Shown here one piece after another: positions 1 to 8,088 of a stretch of DNA of 64,000 bases; positions within the stretch are counted from its first letter, which is position 1, and each line of letters opens with the position of its first letter. Made by a program: the position numbers and the translations under genes. Origin of the DNA: JABCYV01 sp963729325 (lineage in GTDB: Bacteria > Acidobacteriota > Terriglobia > Terriglobales > Acidobacteriaceae). The DNA lies in the NCBI GenBank assembly GCA_963729325.1, contig CAVSNS010000047.1, forward strand, positions 1 through 64,000, in the 5' to 3' direction. The notes under the pieces were generated by a model. That model ran no database searches and had not been told where the DNA came from. It saw nothing but the letters and a program-made list of their open reading frames with translations.

Positions 1-108
1 TTCCAGGAATGGCCCTTCATCGGCCTAATGGACAACTTCTGGGTGGCCCATGACCCAGGCACAATCGCCGAGGTAACAAGGCGGGCCACATTTCTCGTTG
101 TTTGGTAG
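1..108 (+). CDS. C-terminal fragment of an unidentified protein
   Basis: An open frame enters from the left edge and stops at TAG 106-108, giving about 35 residues with an ordinary composition (ends RRATFLVVW). It is convergent with the HEAT-repeat gene that follows. The frame reads like a true protein tail, but there is too little of it to name a family. The 5' part lies outside the window. Confidence 0.4.
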   Translation, partial: FQEWPFIGLMDNFWVAHDPGTIAEVTRRATFLVVW

Positions 109-142
109 AAAAGAGCGACAGATTGATCGAGGGAATCTTCGC

Positions 143-2179
143 TTAAGGCAAGGTGAGCCTCACTTTTCGTTTGCACAACTGTTCTTCGACCTTGTTGAGA
201 AGGTCGCTGCCCTCGAGGCCAGAGTCGCGCACCGCAAGAGCCAGGGCGCCATCGAGGCGCGGATCATTCAAGCTCAGGAGCGAATTGAGTGCCGCGAGGC
301 GCGCTGGCTGCCACGCACCGCGATCCGCGAGCAGTGTGGCAAGCTGATCGCGTACGTCGCCCGCGCTTACGCCGGGCAGCGCGACGAGGTTGCCTGCGGC
401 ACGAGCGCTGGCCGCTAACCTCTCCTGGTTTCGTGAAGTGAAGCCCGCTCGCGAAATCTCAAGGGCCTTGGCTTCATGAAGGTCGCCGAGGGCGATCAGC
501 GCCGAAGGGCCGAGTGGGTTTCCGGTGTTTCGCGCGATTTCCAAGAACTGGGGCGCAAAATCGGAAGCGCCGAGCGCGCCTAAAGCGCGTATCGCCGCGC
601 TGTTCCAGGCAATATCGTTGCTCATCTCGAGAATTTTGCGAAGTTCATCTACGGCGCGAGGCTCGCGAATCGCAGCCAGTGCCGAAATGGCCTGCTCGCG
701 GAGATGGGGCTCGGACATATGCTCGATGGCATAGGGATAACCGTCACGAATTCCGTGGCGGCCCAGAAACTCAGCGATCTCCAATTTGCGCTGCAGGTTC
801 GTTTCCTGGAGGAGATGAGGTTGAAGCGCTTTCGCGGAGTCGTCGGTGTCGATTTTTATGAGCGCATCCACTGCATACCACCAGATGTCCTGCTGAGTCG
901 GGACGAGCATAGTTGCGAGTGTCGCCACGAGCCGAGCGTTGGCGACCTTCTTGCAGGCCGAAACGAGCGCCTGCCGCTCGTCGTGGTTCAAAGTGAGTTT
1001 CGCAGCGTCGACCAGCGCAGGAGCGGCTTCGGCGGGTGGCAGGTCGCCAAGCAAATTTATCTCGGTTACGACATGGAGGCCTGCGTCGTACTTGTTTCGG
1101 ATCCTGAGCGTCACTTCCTTGACGCCTTCTGAGGGATCCAATCGCGCCGCGGCCCACTCCGCTCCGTATTGAATTTCGGGCGGAGCATCCAAGGGCACCT
1201 GCTCGAGGAGGGTTAGCACCGCACCCGATTGGCCAGGTACTTTGAGATCGCCAGTGGCGTGAAGCCGGGCTCCTTGTTCCGCGAAAGTGGGAGCTGGGTC
1301 AACTTCAAGCTCGGCTTTCACCGCCTTGTTCTCCAAAGCCTGAGAACCTGCTGCGCCGAGCGCTTCGTACGCAGCGACGCGAGGAGCGAAACTCGAGTCC
1401 GGCCTCGCAATGGATGTTGCAAGTGCGTTCACCGCGGCTTCACGGAACTTGGGTTGGTCCAGGTAGTCCGCTTTGAGCAAAGAGCACAGGGTTTTTGCCG
1501 CTTGCTCGCGCACGGCGGGCGAAGGATCGATCAAGTGCGGAGCAATGCTCTCCACCGCGCCGGAGGTCTGCGCGGCGAGCAACGAGCGGCGCTCCACCGC
1601 TGCGAGCAGCGGAATGGCCGAGGCGCCTGTTTGCTTTCGGAGACCCTCAAGAAGCAAGTCGACCTTCTCAGCGCGATCCGAACTATGATTGACCGCCAGA
1701 AGGACCTTGACGGTCGCGAGCAACTCGTCGTTGCGATCACGGAGCGGTGGTATCGCTTGATCAAGGCTGGAAGCCTCTCGACGCACCGCATATCCCGCGA
1801 ACGAGTGCCCCAGGACGAGCAGGCGCAACTGTCCGGCCTCGATAGGCGCAGCGTCGGTGAATTGTTGCGTGCCGAGGTCGTCGCTGGTCAGCAACAGCGA
1901 TTCACGAGAGAATACGCCCTTGAGTACCAAGACCGGCTCGAATCTGTATTGCAGCAGAGAGCGCTCGCCCTTGCCTCCCACGCCAAGTTTGGTGTCGTTT
2001 ACATCGGTGACGCGCCCGACGAGCACAAGGCCGGAGTCAGCCAGGCCAGATTCCAAGTCCAGGCCGCGATACCACTCGTCACGTGCCAGAGATTGCGGTG
2101 GCCCAACCAAAAATAACAACAGAAGACAGGCGGCAACAGGGGCTTTCCGTCGATTCGTGGCGCAAAGGCGAGGCTCCAT
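143..2179 (-). CDS. Exported HEAT-repeat protein
   Basis: This is a 678-residue protein with an N-terminal signal peptide (basic start, then VAACLLLLFLVGPPQSLA). From about residue 170 on it is built of degenerate alpha-helical HEAT/PBS-lyase-like repeats, seen as recurring units such as 'REQAISALAAIREPRAVDEL' and 'NSAAIRALGALGASDFAP'. Such repeats make protein-binding solenoids; no catalytic motif is visible. The start is supported by AAGGAGG about 7 nt before ATG at 2179. The first 150 residues form a separate domain without a family I recognise. It probably acts in the periplasm or at the outer membrane as a scaffold; this is inference. Confidence 0.8.
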   Translation of the reverse strand: MEPRLCATNRRKAPVAACLLLLFLVGPPQSLARDEWYRGLDLESGLADSGLVLVGRVTDVNDTKLGVGGKGERSLLQYRFEPVLVLKGVFSRESLLLTSDDLGTQQFTDAAPIEAGQLRLLVLGHSFAGYAVRREASSLDQAIPPLRDRNDELLATVKVLLAVNHSSDRAEKVDLLLEGLRKQTGASAIPLLAAVERRSLLAAQTSGAVESIAPHLIDPSPAVREQAAKTLCSLLKADYLDQPKFREAAVNALATSIARPDSSFAPRVAAYEALGAAGSQALENKAVKAELEVDPAPTFAEQGARLHATGDLKVPGQSGAVLTLLEQVPLDAPPEIQYGAEWAAARLDPSEGVKEVTLRIRNKYDAGLHVVTEINLLGDLPPAEAAPALVDAAKLTLNHDERQALVSACKKVANARLVATLATMLVPTQQDIWWYAVDALIKIDTDDSAKALQPHLLQETNLQRKLEIAEFLGRHGIRDGYPYAIEHMSEPHLREQAISALAAIREPRAVDELRKILEMSNDIAWNSAAIRALGALGASDFAPQFLEIARNTGNPLGPSALIALGDLHEAKALEISRAGFTSRNQERLAASARAAGNLVALPGVSAGDVRDQLATLLADRGAWQPARLAALNSLLSLNDPRLDGALALAVRDSGLEGSDLLNKVEEQLCKRKVRLTLP

Positions 2180-2475
2180 GGTTGGCCTCCTTTTGGAGGT
2201 AGAGTAGAATGTAGCGATTTTGACACTTCTTCTCCTTCTTGGGTAGACGCCATCGTGGGCCGAAGTGATACTTGCCTCGCGGGCATAGCTTGAACAAAGT
2301 TAGGAAAGGCCGTTAGCGATCAGCCGGCCAGTGACCACGGCGACTGCTCGTTAGCGTTGAGTACTCCCTTACCGTGTTACTGCATACGGCACCGTATTGA
2401 GCAGTTCTCGGTGCCCCGTTCTCGGACGAGCGGTTTGCCCGCCTCTTCCACCTTCGATATAGTTTAGATACGGCT
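2180..2475. other. Intergenic region between divergent genes
   Basis: About 300 bp separate the divergently read HEAT-repeat gene and the 121-residue gene. It must hold the promoters of both. I see no convincing -35/-10 pair, repeat or RNA gene in it. Confidence 0.4.
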
Positions 2476-2841
2476 ATGTATCAGGACTTTCGCGCCATCG
2501 ATCGCTGGAGCAAGCGGGATGTGCATTGTGTCTACCAAGCGCTGATCGTGGCCGTTGCCACGCGGCACGCTGACGCGGTGGACATCAAATTTCTGGTGGA
2601 TGGACGTCCGGTCTGGGTGGCCCTGCCGCATCCCGCATGGGTGGAATACAAGAACCGCACCGGCCAAGTGATCACCGATCCATTGGCGGTCGAGATCGCC
2701 GGACATTATTTGAAGATGGCGCTCGAATCTGGCGAGGGTGTGGATCGAGAGATGTACTCGCTTACTGTGAATCAGACCCTCAGTCATCTGGATGCAATTG
2801 TCGCTGAGCTGGAGTCCGCGCAGCCAGTGGGACAGGAATAA
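2476..2841 (+). CDS. Conserved-looking hypothetical protein, 121 aa
   Basis: A soluble protein of 121 residues without signal peptide or membrane segment. The sequence has normal coding composition (a beta-rich first half with 'DIKFLVDGRPVWVALP', then helices), which argues for a real gene. I do not recognise the family. It precedes pckG on the same strand by about 190 bp, so co-transcription is possible but not shown. No Cys or His clusters suggest metal binding. Confidence 0.6.
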   Translation: MYQDFRAIDRWSKRDVHCVYQALIVAVATRHADAVDIKFLVDGRPVWVALPHPAWVEYKNRTGQVITDPLAVEIAGHYLKMALESGEGVDREMYSLTVNQTLSHLDAIVAELESAQPVGQE

Positions 2842-3032
2842 ATTGTCCCAATCTTTGTCATTTCAATGATTTACGGTGCTGAGGTGAGCCGCTCGGCGGG
2901 AACCCTTGGAAGGCCTGTTCAAATGAGAGACAATATTAATCTTGTTTTTCGTCTGTGACATTTTCCGCGAGCAGTAGCGGTTTCGCCTCGTCGCATCGCA
3001 TGTCCTGAGTCCGCTGGTTAGGAGACGCCTTT

Positions 3033-4871
3033 ATGTCCGCTCTTACACAAACTCTCGAAGCTGAATCAACTGCCAGCGGGAAAAATCACAAGCATCTGGC
3101 GCAATGGGTCGAGGAAGTTGCGCAAATGTGCAAACCGGATCGGGTGCACTGGTGCGATGGTTCGCCAGAGGAGTATCAAGCGATGCTGCGGCTGATGATC
3201 CTCGCTGGCGTTGCTATCCCGCTCGCTGCAGAAAAACGGCCGAATAGTGTTCTGGTTCGGTCAAGCCCAGGTGATGTGGCCCGGGTAGAAGACCGGACTT
3301 TTATTTGTTCAGGCAGCAAGGACGACGCTGGTCCCACCAACAACTGGGAAGACCCAGCAAAGATGAAAGACAAACTGCGGGATCTGTTCGCCGGCTGCAT
3401 GGCGGGCCGGACCATGTATGTGATCCCGTACAGTATGGGTCCCATCGGTTCGCCGATCGCGAGAATCGGGGTGGAGATCAGCGATTCTCCCTATGTCGTT
3501 GCGAATATGCACATCATGGCGCGAGTCGGCAATCATGTCCTCGACGTTCTCGGTGAAAACGGTGAGTTTGTGCGTGGACTGCATTCGGTCGGCGCCCCCC
3601 TCGGCCCAAACCAGCAGGACTCAGCTTGGCCCAATAATCCTGAGCACAAATACATTTGCCACTTCCCAGAAACACGCGAGATCTGGTCGTTCGGTTCCGG
3701 TTACGGTGGCAACGCGCTGCTGGGCAAGAAGTGCCATGCGCTCCGGATTGCGTCAGTACAGGCGCGCGACGAGGGCTGGATGGCGGAGCACATGCTCATT
3801 CTCAAGCTGATCAGTCCCTCGGGTCAGGTGAAGTACATCACGGGCGCCTTCCCCTCGGCTTGTGGCAAGACCAACCTCGCAATGCTGATTCCTACGGTTC
3901 CTGGCTGGAAGGTGGAAACCATCGGCGATGACATTGCCTGGATGAAGTTTGGCCCCGACGGCCGCCTCTACGCCATCAACCCGGAGTGCGGCTTCTTCGG
4001 TGTGGCACCGGGGACGAGCATGACGTCGAACCCCAATGCCATGCTCACGGTTAACCGGAACTCCATCTTCACCAATTGCGCTATGACCCTCGAAGGCGAC
4101 GTTTGGTGGGAGGGCATGACCGCTGAGAAACCGGCGGAATTGATGGACTGGCTGCGACGGCCCTGGTCTCCGGGCTCGAGCCGCAAGGCAGCGCATCCCA
4201 ACGCACGCTTTACCGCACCAGCCAAGCAGTGCCCGTCGATTGCTCCGGAGTGGGAGGATCCTAAGGGCGTGCCCATCGATGCCATCCTTTTTGGCGGGCG
4301 CCGCGCCGGCGTGGTTCCTCTGGTTACAGAGAGCTTTAACTGGCAGCACGGCACTTTCCTGGGAGCAACTGCCAGCAGCGAGACCACGGCCGCGATCACC
4401 GGCAAAGTCGGCCAACTCCGCCGTGACCCCATGGCGATGCTTCCATTCTGCGGCTACCACATGGGTGATTACTTCGCGCACTGGCTTAAGATCGGGGCAC
4501 AATCGGAGCCGTCGAAGCTGCCCAGAATTTATTACGTGAACTGGTTCCGTCAGGATGAAAACGGCAGAATGATCTGGCCTGGCTACGGAGAGAATAGCCG
4601 CGTCCTGAAGTGGGTTTTCGAGCGCTGTGAAGGCAAGGCCCACGCGGTTGAGACGCCGATCGGACGCCTTCCGGCTCCGTCCGATCTCGATGTTCGTGGC
4701 TTGAACCTCCCCTCCGCGGATCTATCCAAGCTGCTAAGGGTCGACGTCGACGGCTGGCTGGCCGAGATCCCGTTGATCAGAGACCATTTTGCCAAGTTCG
4801 GCAATCGTCTCCCGAACGGCTTGAACCGTGAGGTTGACGAATTGGAACGGCGGCTCAAGGCGGCGAAATAG
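3033..4871 (+). CDS. pckG: Phosphoenolpyruvate carboxykinase (GTP)
   Basis: This 612-residue protein matches the GTP-dependent PEPCK family, which interconverts oxaloacetate + GTP and phosphoenolpyruvate + GDP + CO2 in the cytosol and feeds gluconeogenesis. Visible marks are the kinase-1 P-loop GAFPSACGKTNLAML (about residue 270), the kinase-2 motif TIGDDIAWM (about 300), the oxaloacetate-binding region around 'YGGNALLGKKCHALRIAS', and the C-terminal guanine-pocket region 'YYVNWFRQDENGRMIWPG'. Length is usual for the family. The ATG is preceded by TTAGGAGA. The gene stands alone; neighbours give no pathway link. Confidence 0.96.
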   Translation: MSALTQTLEAESTASGKNHKHLAQWVEEVAQMCKPDRVHWCDGSPEEYQAMLRLMILAGVAIPLAAEKRPNSVLVRSSPGDVARVEDRTFICSGSKDDAGPTNNWEDPAKMKDKLRDLFAGCMAGRTMYVIPYSMGPIGSPIARIGVEISDSPYVVANMHIMARVGNHVLDVLGENGEFVRGLHSVGAPLGPNQQDSAWPNNPEHKYICHFPETREIWSFGSGYGGNALLGKKCHALRIASVQARDEGWMAEHMLILKLISPSGQVKYITGAFPSACGKTNLAMLIPTVPGWKVETIGDDIAWMKFGPDGRLYAINPECGFFGVAPGTSMTSNPNAMLTVNRNSIFTNCAMTLEGDVWWEGMTAEKPAELMDWLRRPWSPGSSRKAAHPNARFTAPAKQCPSIAPEWEDPKGVPIDAILFGGRRAGVVPLVTESFNWQHGTFLGATASSETTAAITGKVGQLRRDPMAMLPFCGYHMGDYFAHWLKIGAQSEPSKLPRIYYVNWFRQDENGRMIWPGYGENSRVLKWVFERCEGKAHAVETPIGRLPAPSDLDVRGLNLPSADLSKLLRVDVDGWLAEIPLIRDHFAKFGNRLPNGLNREVDELERRLKAAK

Positions 4872-5130
4872 AGGAGCTCAAAAAATAGGGGGATTCTGGA
4901 CGCGGCTTGCAATATCGCGGTGGGAGATTTCCTGGGCGTGTTCGTGTTGCCTTTTGCTGCGATGACGTCGGTTTATGGATTATTCTGTTTTATGCCCGGG
5001 CTCGACCCCGACTCTTTTCTTGTTGCATCATTGTCTCTTGTCGCATCATTATCGCGCCGTCCGATTCTTATAGCGTTCCAATTTTCACGATTTTGACTAC
5101 CGTGGTCGCCCGCCTGCATCTAATACCAGG

Positions 5131-6210
5131 ATGAAGTCTTTGCAGTCTCGTCCTGGACTCACTTTAAGGGAACTATTCGCCGCTGGCGGAAACATTTTAC
5201 GGGGCAGGGTTCCCATCCTTTCAATTGAAATTACTCGCGAGTGTCCGCTGAGTTGTCCTGGTTGTTACGCATACGGTGACCAGCATCTGGGAGATAGTGT
5301 CACGCTGCGCCAGTTAGCCGACTTTCGTGGCGACGAACTGGTGGAGGGCGTGTTGGAGCTGGTTCGGCAGCATCGCCCCCTTCATGTTTCCCTGGTCGGC
5401 GGTGAGCCGTTGGTTCGGCACCGTGAGCTGAGCAAGATTCTGCCCGCCCTCAGCGCGATGGGAATATTCACCATGGTGGTAACCAGCGCCGTCATTCCCC
5501 TCCCAATGGAGTGGATGAGCCTTCCCCGCACTCGAGTGGCTGTGTCGGTGGACGGGCTCCCAGAACATCACGATGAGCGCCGTAAGCCGGCGACGTATGA
5601 TCGCATTCTGCGCAATATCGAGGGCCGCCAGGTCAACATTCACTGGACCATCACTCGTCCCATGCTCCAGAGGCCCAGCTACCTCGAGGAATATGTATCC
5701 TTCTGGGATGCTCGCCCGGAAGCGAAGCGCATATGGGTCAGCCTCTACAGTCCGCAACAAGGAGAGCAGAGCGCGGAAATGCTGACGTACGACGATCGTC
5801 GACTGGTAGCTGAGAACCTGCCGGGTTTGCGCGCGCGTTATCCCAAGCTGCTGATGAGTCCCGGCATCGCTCAGTCGCTGCTTTCTCCGCCGCCAAATCC
5901 TGCGGCCTGCCTGTTCTCCAAACTGTCGACGAACTACTCTGCCGACCTAAAAACCCGCGTCGAGCCGTGCATCTTTGGAGGGACTCCTGACTGCAGTCAG
6001 TGTGGATGTGCGGCCACCAGTGGCCTACATTACGTCGAACAAATAAGAATCCTGGGAGGGCTAAGGTTTGGTCACCTGGTGAGGAGCTCAATGGCCGTGG
6101 GTTCGTTCGTCAACCGATTTCGCGAGGGTTCAACCAAGCCTGCGCGTTGGGCCCCCGGTTCCAGAGATCCGCAACAGAAGCCGGAGCTAGTGCAGATTCA
6201 TCCTAGCTAG
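5131..6210 (+). CDS. Radical SAM protein with C-terminal cysteine cluster
   Basis: A 359-residue radical SAM enzyme. The CX3CX2C motif that holds the [4Fe-4S] cluster is ECPLSCPGCYAYGD (about residues 36-49); 'SLVGGEPLV' is the GGE-like SAM-binding motif. Near the C terminus, Cys residues in 'PCIFGGTPDCSQCGCAA' look like a shortened SPASM-type auxiliary cluster site. Substrate cannot be read from the sequence. Neighbouring genes (pckG, a small stress-type membrane protein) give no clear clue. There is no obvious Shine-Dalgarno site before the ATG. The long 5' intergenic stretch (4872-5130) holds nothing I can identify. Confidence 0.85.
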   Translation: MKSLQSRPGLTLRELFAAGGNILRGRVPILSIEITRECPLSCPGCYAYGDQHLGDSVTLRQLADFRGDELVEGVLELVRQHRPLHVSLVGGEPLVRHRELSKILPALSAMGIFTMVVTSAVIPLPMEWMSLPRTRVAVSVDGLPEHHDERRKPATYDRILRNIEGRQVNIHWTITRPMLQRPSYLEEYVSFWDARPEAKRIWVSLYSPQQGEQSAEMLTYDDRRLVAENLPGLRARYPKLLMSPGIAQSLLSPPPNPAACLFSKLSTNYSADLKTRVEPCIFGGTPDCSQCGCAATSGLHYVEQIRILGGLRFGHLVRSSMAVGSFVNRFREGSTKPARWAPGSRDPQQKPELVQIHPS

Positions 6211-6252
6211 CCGCTACTCCCGATGCGGCGCGAAAAGCCCGGCTCTGAGTGG

Positions 6253-6498
6253 TCATGCCTTCTTCAATTGGCGAATGATCCAGGTGAGGATAACCCCTCC
6301 GAGTATCGCGACCAAGATGGTATAGATAAGCCCACCCTCAGATGAAAAGCCGGCCAGGCGCATGATAAATCCGCCAATAATCGCACCGACGATGCCGATC
6401 ACGATGTCCATGCCGACACCATAGCCGCCACCCTTCATAATTTTCCCGGTGGCCCAGCCTGCGATCAAACCCACGATAATCCACCATAGTAGGTACAT
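6253..6498 (-). CDS. GlsB/YeaQ/YmgE family (transglycosylase-associated) membrane protein
   Basis: An 81-residue, very hydrophobic, Gly-rich protein with three membrane helices (MYLLWWIIVGLIAGW, then 'DIVIGIVGAIIGGFIM', then 'LVAILGGVILTWIIRQL'). The pattern G-W-x-T-G-K-I-M-K-G-G-G-Y after helix 1 is typical of this stress-response-associated family, whose biochemical role is unsettled. I chose the start at 6498 rather than an upstream Met because AAGGAGG lies 5 nt before it. It is convergent with the radical SAM gene. Confidence 0.9.
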   Translation of the reverse strand: MYLLWWIIVGLIAGWATGKIMKGGGYGVGMDIVIGIVGAIIGGFIMRLAGFSSEGGLIYTILVAILGGVILTWIIRQLKKA

Positions 6499-6627
6499 GG
6501 ACTCCTCCTTACTAGATTTTGCAGAGCGCAAAAATCAGAGCACAAAAACCAGTCACGAAACTCTGGCTGGAACTGTCGCGGCAGAGTATGCCCAGAATCT
6601 CAGGCTGTCAAGTTAGGTGACGCGTGC

Positions 6628-6682
6628 TGTCGTTAGCACATGATATGTCCGGTTGAGATAGCAAGTGATGTGTCCGCTTTGC
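6628..6682 (+). repeat. Left inverted repeat of ISNCY copy 1
   Basis: About 55 bp that pair imperfectly with the right end at 8019-8073. Each end contains two related units (core TAGCA...TG...ATGTCCG), so each end looks like a pair of transposase-binding sites. The outer unit is TTAGCACATGATATGTCCGG, the inner one ATAGCAAGTGATGTGTCCGC. Confidence 0.8.
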
Positions 6683-6703
6683 AGGCGGCGAGGGTAGGAG
6701 AGC

Positions 6704-8017
6704 ATGGAAGGTATGTTCTCTTACACGCAGGCCGCGATGGAGCGGACCATGAAGGTACAAGAAGTGATTTTGCGGGCGCTAGCGAAGAAGATCACGTGGT
6801 GGCAGGCGGCCGAGATCATCGGGATCAGCGACCGGCAAATGAGGCGCTGGCATGAAGGGTATGAAGAGTTCGGGTTCCGAGGTTTGTTTGACCGGCGGCG
6901 GGGGAAACCGTCGCCCAAGAAAGTGCCGTTGGCGGTGGTGGAGAAAGTCCTGGGGCTGTACCGGGAAAAGTATTTCGATCTGAACGTGCGGCACTTTCCC
7001 GAGAAGTTGCAGGAAGAGCACCAGGTCGAGATCAGCTACAGCTGGGTGAAGGGGTTGCTGCAAGGGGCGGGGATGGTGGCCAAGGGGCGCAAACGTGGGG
7101 TGCATCGCCAGCAGCGCCCGCGGCGTCCGCTGCCCGGAATGCTGCTGCACATCGACGGCAGCGAGCATCGCTGGTTTCAAGACGAGCGCTGGTACGACTT
7201 GCTGGTGATTATGGACGATGCCAACAGCGAGATTTATTACGCGCAATTGGTGGAAGAGGAAGCGACGGTTCCGGTGCTGACGGGGCTGAAAGAAGTGGTC
7301 GAATGCCGGGGCGTGTTTTGCGCTTTGTACAGCGATCGCGCCCGTCATTTCTGGCTGACGGCCAAGGCCGGAGAGGCAGTGGAGCACGACCGTCTCACGC
7401 AGGTGGGGCGTGCGCTGCGCGAGTTGGGGGTGCGCATGATTCCGGCGTACTCGCCACAAGCGCGCGGCCGCAGCGAACGCAGCTTCGGCACCTGGCAAGG
7501 CCGGCTGCCGCAGGAACTGCGCTTGCGTGGGATCCGGACGGTGGTGGCGGCGAATGCCTTTCTGCGCGAGCAATACATCGGGGAGTTCAATCGTCGCTTC
7601 CAAGTCGAAGCGGCGCAACCGGGCAGTGCGTTTGTGCCCTATCGGGGCAAAGACCTGGAGCGCATCTTTTCGCTGCAATTCGAGCGCACGGTGAATCGGG
7701 ACAACACGGTCAGCTTTCAGAACCTGACTTTGCAGATCGAGCCCGTGCGCTGGCGGGGAACGCTGGCGGGCTGCACGGTGATCGCGCACCAACACCTCGA
7801 CGGAAGCTTGAGCCTCAGCTATGGGCCGCACTGTCTCGGTCGCTACGACGACCGCGGCGGTCCGATTCTCAACCGGAAACTGGCGGCGGGCAAGGCCGTG
7901 GAAAAGACGCGCCGTGGAAAAGTCCAAAAACCGACTTTCCCGCCGCGCTTGGAAATCCCGAAAAGTGCGCGGGATTCCCACTTTCCCACCGCCTCGGCGG
8001 CGGCTACGGGAGATTAA
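6704..8017 (+). CDS. ISNCY-family DDE transposase, copy 1
   Basis: A 437-residue transposase. The N-terminal part has a helix-turn-helix ('WWQAAEIIGISDRQMRRW'). The rve/DDE catalytic core shows D in 'LLHIDGSEHRW' (about residue 150), D in 'ALYSDRARHFW' (about 208) and E in 'ARGRSERSFGTWQ' (about 255). The C-terminal beta-rich tail is as in ISNCY/ISDol1-like transposases. The frame is intact, so it is probably active. It differs from copy 2 by three extra residues in the basic linker (RPRRPLPG against RPLPG) and by P/H and E/D changes. Confidence 0.9.
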   Translation: MEGMFSYTQAAMERTMKVQEVILRALAKKITWWQAAEIIGISDRQMRRWHEGYEEFGFRGLFDRRRGKPSPKKVPLAVVEKVLGLYREKYFDLNVRHFPEKLQEEHQVEISYSWVKGLLQGAGMVAKGRKRGVHRQQRPRRPLPGMLLHIDGSEHRWFQDERWYDLLVIMDDANSEIYYAQLVEEEATVPVLTGLKEVVECRGVFCALYSDRARHFWLTAKAGEAVEHDRLTQVGRALRELGVRMIPAYSPQARGRSERSFGTWQGRLPQELRLRGIRTVVAANAFLREQYIGEFNRRFQVEAAQPGSAFVPYRGKDLERIFSLQFERTVNRDNTVSFQNLTLQIEPVRWRGTLAGCTVIAHQHLDGSLSLSYGPHCLGRYDDRGGPILNRKLAAGKAVEKTRRGKVQKPTFPPRLEIPKSARDSHFPTASAAATGD

Positions 8018-8018
8018 C

Positions 8019-8073
8019 AAAAGCGGACATTTCACTTGCTACAACAACCGGACATTTTAACTTGCTAAGAACA
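8019..8073 (-). repeat. Right inverted repeat of ISNCY copy 1
   Basis: Reverse complement of this 55-bp stretch matches the left end at about three of four positions, with both internal binding-site-like units conserved (ATGTCCGGTTG and ATGTCCGCTTT). Confidence 0.8.
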
Positions 8074-8088
8074 GCAGGAATCGCCAGT

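Larger units (their letters stand above)
6628..8073 (+). mobile_element. ISNCY-type insertion sequence, copy 1
   Basis: The ends were set by comparing the two copies in the window: both share sequence from TGTCGTTAGCAC to GCTAAGAACA and differ outside. This gives 1446 bp with one transposase gene. It differs from copy 2 by a 9-bp insertion (near 7116-7130) and a few substitutions. I see no clear target-site duplication at its flanks. Boundaries could be a few bases off. Confidence 0.88.

Noticed and set aside
3753..4643. 296-residue minus-strand open frame inside pckG
   Set aside because: Lies wholly within a certain PEPCK gene and has no recognisable domain.
4907..5134. 75-codon open frame before the radical SAM gene
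   Set aside because: Odd composition (many Cys, Ile, Ser), no ribosome-binding site, overlaps the start of the real gene.
6779..8035. Long antisense open frame (418 aa) over the ISNCY transposase, with a twin in copy 2
   Set aside because: It mirrors a GC-rich coding frame, has low-complexity His/Arg/Pro content and no ribosome-binding site.
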